This document shows, one piece after another, positions 1 through 64,000 of a DNA stretch of 64,000 nucleotides (position 1 is the first letter of the stretch; each line of letters begins with the position of its first letter). The DNA is taken from assembly GCA_054601695.1 (NCBI GenBank), contig BAAHQB010000032.1, positions 434,001 to 498,000 on the forward strand, written 5' to 3'. The position numbers and the translations under genes are program-made. The notes beneath the pieces are model-generated. The model saw nothing but the letters and a program-made list of their open reading frames with translations. It did not search any database and was not told the DNA's origin. The stretch comes from Amorphochlora amoebiformis. Lineage: Eukaryota; Cercozoa; Chlorarachniophyceae.

Positions 1-47194
<47,194 letters not shown>

Positions 47195-48022
47195 TCCTCG
47201 ATTCAGTTGCTTTTGGACCACATGAGTCTCGGCACTATACGTGCCTGGCCAACATCAAGATACATAAAAATGAGTTAACTGGTCCAGCCTCCCATCCCCC
47301 CCCCTCGTCGGATTTCTGCTGTAATCTCGGTATTTTTTTACATGCGTATTGGAATTATAGATAATTGTCAGTTTTACGGTTGTTTTGTTTTCGATTGGTA
47401 CCTCCTCCGCGCCCCATCGCGTGTCGGGGAGTTCGCTTTGTGTCCTTTCCTCCCTTACGCAGAAAGCCGACTTTTTAAAATGTATTCTTCCGAAATAATG
47501 AAAGTATCCGATCAGCTGTATCATATAATCAATATCTCTATATTGAATATCGATATCCTGTTCGAAAAGGACCTTGGTGGGACAAGAACGGGTCATGGGC
47601 GGGACATACTGCGTCATGGAACCCACGGAACCCACCGGTGGCTGAAAGAAGCCATTGCGATGGCTCAGGGCGCCTTTTTGTTTCAGTAATGACTGGGTTA
47701 GGGCATCAGTGGGGGCACATGGTGAAAAGAGTGCCGAAACATTTCATCAGTTTATTTTTTCGGCGGAAGTCAAAGGGGGACGGGGTTGAGGCGGTCATTT
47801 GGACATGCGTGTTTATGATTTCATAAGAGCGTGTAATTTAGTAAATATTCAAAGAAAGAGTCTCTAACATGTACGACCTATGTAGGTCAACGAATACGTA
47901 TGTTTCTTTTGGCGTATGAGAGCATATATGTCATAACCACGTTAGTTTCCCAGCCCGCCAGAGCTTTTTTCTTTACCATTAGAGGTTTATTTGGCGGGAG
48001 GGGAGGGGAAATATTGGAATAG
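47195..48022. promoter_or_regulatory. Divergent intergenic region (putative bidirectional promoter)
   Basis: 828 bp of mixed-composition sequence without TA tracts separates the UTP20 start codon (minus) from the putative first exon of the plus-strand gene. Open frames exist on both strands (plus 47342-47689, 115 codons; minus 47255-47635, 126 codons). They overlap each other and neither resembles a known family, so I do not call them genes. The divergent arrangement fits a shared promoter. No core element can be pointed out with confidence. Confidence 0.5.
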
Positions 48023-49566
<1,544 letters not shown>

Positions 49567-49568
49567 GT

Positions 49569-49641
<73 letters not shown>

Positions 49642-49704
49642 AGATTATGTATGTATGTACATATGCTATATACATGTATACATAATATTTATGTAATATA
49701 TGTG

Positions 49705-49740
<36 letters not shown>

Positions 49741-49839
49741 CCGCATATAACGCATATATGTATATATAATATAATGTAAAATATATATATACATATATAT
49801 GCATGTACATGTATATTTTGGGTAGATATTATATATACA

Positions 49840-49897
<58 letters not shown>

Positions 49898-49933
49898 ATT
49901 CATGTATATAGACGTGTATATAAATGTTTCACG

Positions 49934-49987
<54 letters not shown>

Positions 49988-50098
49988 TTAAGCAGTTGGG
50001 ACAAGAGGAGGATTTTACATAAATAAACAGATATTACGGGCTTTGAATAGAAAAATACCCAGAAAAGATATGATATACATACATATAAACATACATAC

Positions 50099-50139
<41 letters not shown>

Positions 50140-50150
50140 TAGATAAGCAG

Positions 50151-56602
<6,452 letters not shown>

Positions 56603-57269
56603 ACTACTACCTGCAAAAGCACAAAACCTAGCGAATACTAAGTCAATACTTACTAGACTTAGTCCAGTAGTGATAAGAAATGAGTACCCAATTGAATTAA
56701 TCTATAGTTAATATTATCCAAAACGACACTAATTGTATACTAATCACATTAAATCTAGTAAATAGCGCTTCTTCAACGTCGATTTGTAGGCTAGATTATT
56801 CATGCAACCTGATCTACTAGATCTAACTGATTCTAGAGATTATCTTCAAGTTGTGCAATTAAAGGGCCCAGTACATGTACCGTTGGCTGATCGACTCATG
56901 ACCTACATCTAGTCTCTAGAAGCTTTAGGCTTTATAACAATAAACCTAGAGTCTCGAATTACATCTAGTACATCCTAGACATCTGGTACATATACACTAA
57001 ATATTCTGCTAATATTCTCTCAGACTATCAGACTATTCTATGTATACATCTAGATACATGTTCTAGTAACGAGAAACTTGGCTACGTCTAGACGTACCTC
57101 CGATGTAATGAATCAACCATTACCTAGATTACAACTCCCGTAGGCGTTCAACGCCAGTCGGCACAGTTTTCAAGTTGAATTGAGTAGTTTTCAGTGATCA
57201 CGATGCAATCCATTATTTCTATCATGCTTTGCTGCGAGTGGACACTAAGACAAGATTGAATTAACAGGA
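56603..57269. other. CTAG-rich unique block between convergent gene ends
   Basis: 667 bp with no TA tract, no telomere-like repeat and no convincing coding frame, lying between the TAA of the plus-strand gene and the TAA of the DHHC gene. It contains roughly 17 CTAG tetranucleotides in about 530 bp (about two expected by chance), many in the form CATCTAGTAC, CCTAGAC or TCTAGATAC. It probably holds both 3' UTRs. No polyadenylation signal stands out. It could be a decayed mobile element. Confidence 0.6.
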
Positions 57270-63868
<6,599 letters not shown>

Positions 63869-63954
63869 CTAATATGATGAATCAACTATTAGCCTAATAT
63901 AACCAACGAATAGTTATTTTAATAAATTCTGCAAAATCGGCTCTACTAGGGGAC

Positions 63955-64000
63955 AGAATGGAGGAGAGAGAGAGAGAGAGCAGAGCGAGATGAGACAGAG
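63955..64000 (+). repeat. GA-rich tract at right edge
   Basis: GAGAGA repeat at the window end. 63870-63954 is mixed intronic sequence upstream of the first visible DHHC exon, with no exon recognised. Confidence 0.7.

Noticed and set aside
47255-47689. Overlapping open frames of 126 (minus) and 115 (plus) codons
   Set aside because: They lie antisense to each other in the divergent intergenic region and resemble no family. Open length is unremarkable for this composition.

Overview
The window is nuclear DNA of a eukaryote. Coding sequence lies in short exons with GT...AG borders, 13 to 225 bp long. Introns are made almost entirely of (TA)n microsatellite with TATG/TACA variants. Interstitial TTAGGG-type arrays recur throughout. 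There are no prokaryotic gene features. The species cannot be named from sequence alone. TTAGGG telomere repeats and very many tiny exons suggest a protist or other microbial eukaryote, but this is inference. All exons were found by reading translations, splice borders and phases by eye and by comparison with remembered protein families; nothing was computed.

Layout. (1) 47194 down to 1196, minus strand: the 5' roughly two thirds of a UTP20 gene, which encodes a giant HEAT-repeat ribosome-biogenesis factor of the SSU processome. I traced about 77 exons, about 6.0 kb of coding sequence in 46 kb, with reading phase agreeing at nearly every junction. The gene runs off the left edge. (2) 47195-48022: a short divergent intergenic segment, probably a shared promoter. 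(3) About 48023 to 56602, plus strand: a small unidentified gene with nine well-phased exons (50151-56602) and two weaker upstream exons. (4) 56603-57269: a CTAG-rich unique block between convergent gene ends. (5) 63868 down to 57270, minus strand: a DHHC-type protein S-acyltransferase (palmitoyltransferase) with DPG, DHHC and TTxE motifs. Its 5' end lies beyond the right edge.

The most unusual signal is a repeated pattern around the exons. At more than fifteen exons the splice junction itself (intron end plus exon start, or exon end plus intron start) is present as extra partial copies in the adjacent intron, separated by TA tracts. Acceptor-side copies lie upstream of the intact exon and donor-side copies lie downstream. 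Three minisatellites are expanded versions of this: about 31 acceptor-edge copies before the UTP20 exon at 17019, three 41-bp copies before the exon at 43145, and a 57-bp array grown from the donor of the exon ending at 50219. This looks like intron growth by tandem duplication of exon edges, leaving many decoy splice sites. Telomere-like arrays also begin within a few bases of several splice sites.

The two recognised products act in different places: UTP20 in the nucleolus on pre-18S rRNA, and the DHHC enzyme in membranes attaching fatty acids to protein cysteines. Nothing in the layout suggests that they work together.
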